Origin: Pseudomonadota bacterium
Lineage (GTDB): Bacteria > Pseudomonadota > Alphaproteobacteria > Rhodospirillales > Magnetospirillaceae
Direction of reading: 5' to 3'
NCBI GenBank assembly: GCA_021847015.1
Contig: JAJZVW010000005.1
Location: forward strand, 1-64,000
Length of the DNA stretch: 64,000 nt
Shown: positions 63,693 through 64,000 of the stretch, one piece after another
Layout of the letters: the number at the start of each line of letters is the position of its first letter
How positions within the stretch are numbered: the first letter of the stretch is position 1
Made by a program: the position numbers and the translations under genes
The notes under the pieces: generated by a model
The model's input: only the letters and a program-made list of their open reading frames with translations
What the model was told of the DNA's origin: nothing
The model's database searches: none

Positions 63693-63894
63693 GCGGGGCT
63701 CCGAACTCAGGTTTCGAATTGGTCAATGTCATCGTCCACCCCCCTCCTGTCATCCCGATAGAGCGACAGCGACGAGGGATCCTTCAGCCGCTGGCGGCTG
63801 CCGTTTGTGCCTGAACGATCCCTCTCTCCGCTCGGGATGACACCATCACTCGCGGGGGCGTCAAGGATTCAGTCATCTGAGTTCGGAGCCCTGC
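63693..63894. mobile_element. About 197-bp MITE-like element with GGGCTCCGAACTC ends (copy 2)
   Basis: Ends GGGCTCCGAACTCAG and CTGAGTTCGGAGCCC are inverted repeats. The interior is highly similar to 40592-40790, including AGCGACAGCGACGAGGGATC and GATCCCTCTCTCCGCTCGG. GCCTATTG (63685-63692) is repeated exactly at 63895-63902, and the match extends to 11 bp if the ends are placed 3 bp further in. This is a target-duplication signature. Confidence 0.85.
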
Positions 63895-63908
63895 GCCTAT
63901 TGGCGGCA

Positions 63909-64000
63909 TCACCGCCGCCCGGAATCCTCCACCAAGGCGATCACCGTCCGCGCCGCCGCGCCAAGGTCGTCGGCCACGTAATCGGCCTTGGTCGCGGCCT
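63909..64000 (-). CDS. 3' end of an unidentified gene (cut by right edge)
   Basis: The final 30 codons of a minus-strand frame end in TGA at 63909-63911 (C-terminus ...DYVADDLGAAARTVIALVEDSGRR). The helical, Ala-rich tail is compatible with a HAD-type phosphatase or a similar LPS-sugar enzyme, but too little is present to name it. Confidence 0.45.
   Translation of the reverse strand, partial: AATKADYVADDLGAAARTVIALVEDSGRR

Overview
The window is GC-rich DNA from an alphaproteobacterium, most likely of the Rhodospirillales. The reasons are the short hprK-rapZ-EIIA-HPr-EI regulatory phosphotransferase cluster, the yggT-DUF167-folD operon, a bacteriohemerythrin, and many glycan genes of the Magnetospirillum/Rhodospirillum kind. 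The genus is a guess from gene content and style; no rRNA gene is present to fix it.

Layout. 0-0.8 kb: start of a cut-off Ala/Pro-repeat protein behind a terminator hairpin. 1-3.2 kb: uvrB. 3.3-8.4 kb: patatin lipase, then hprK, rapZ, EIIA, HPr and EI, a phosphorelay with no sugar permease. 8.4-14.3 kb: nnrU-like gene, yggT-DUF167-folD operon, hemerythrin, a run of small envelope proteins (glycine-zipper lipoprotein, Rap1a-like, DUF3313 lipoprotein) and a cadherin-like repeat protein. 14.6-17.2 kb: an 846-residue sulfotransferase-like/TPR/glycosyltransferase fusion. 17.2-21.6 kb: an accessory island ending at tRNA-Ser(CGA), with an MqsR fragment, an XRE-ImmA/PIN pair, an IS66 remnant, a HigBA pair and a broken tyrosine integrase. 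21.8-24.4 kb: infC and thrS.

From 24.4 kb to the right edge the window is mostly surface-polysaccharide and LPS assembly: glycosyltransferases of GT2, GT4 and GT9 type, two O-antigen-ligase-like proteins, a CapD/WbpM-like 4,6-dehydratase, a flippase and methyltransferases. Housekeeping genes (NAD kinase, moaA, purH) are interspersed. A tightly overlapping nine-gene operon (53.4 to 43.5 kb, minus strand, lower GC) holds two radical SAM proteins, an asparagine-synthase-like amidotransferase, a GNAT acetyltransferase, a WbqC protein, a 4,6-dehydratase, a PLP aminotransferase, a flippase and a glycosyltransferase. It reads as a pathway for making and exporting an unusual amino-sugar glycan. A second asnB lies at 58-60 kb, next to a vapBC pair inserted between direct repeats.

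The window is also rich in small mobile-looking repeats. About 145-bp elements with imperfect terminal inverted repeats and a palindromic core occur at least four times, three with clear 8-bp flanking duplications. A second, about 197-bp type with different ends occurs twice. There is also a 57-bp perfect hairpin, a shared 85-bp three-hairpin repeat downstream of folD and of a glycosyltransferase gene, and three copies of the asnB 3' tail. One 145-bp element forms the last 40 or so codons of an O-antigen-ligase-like gene.
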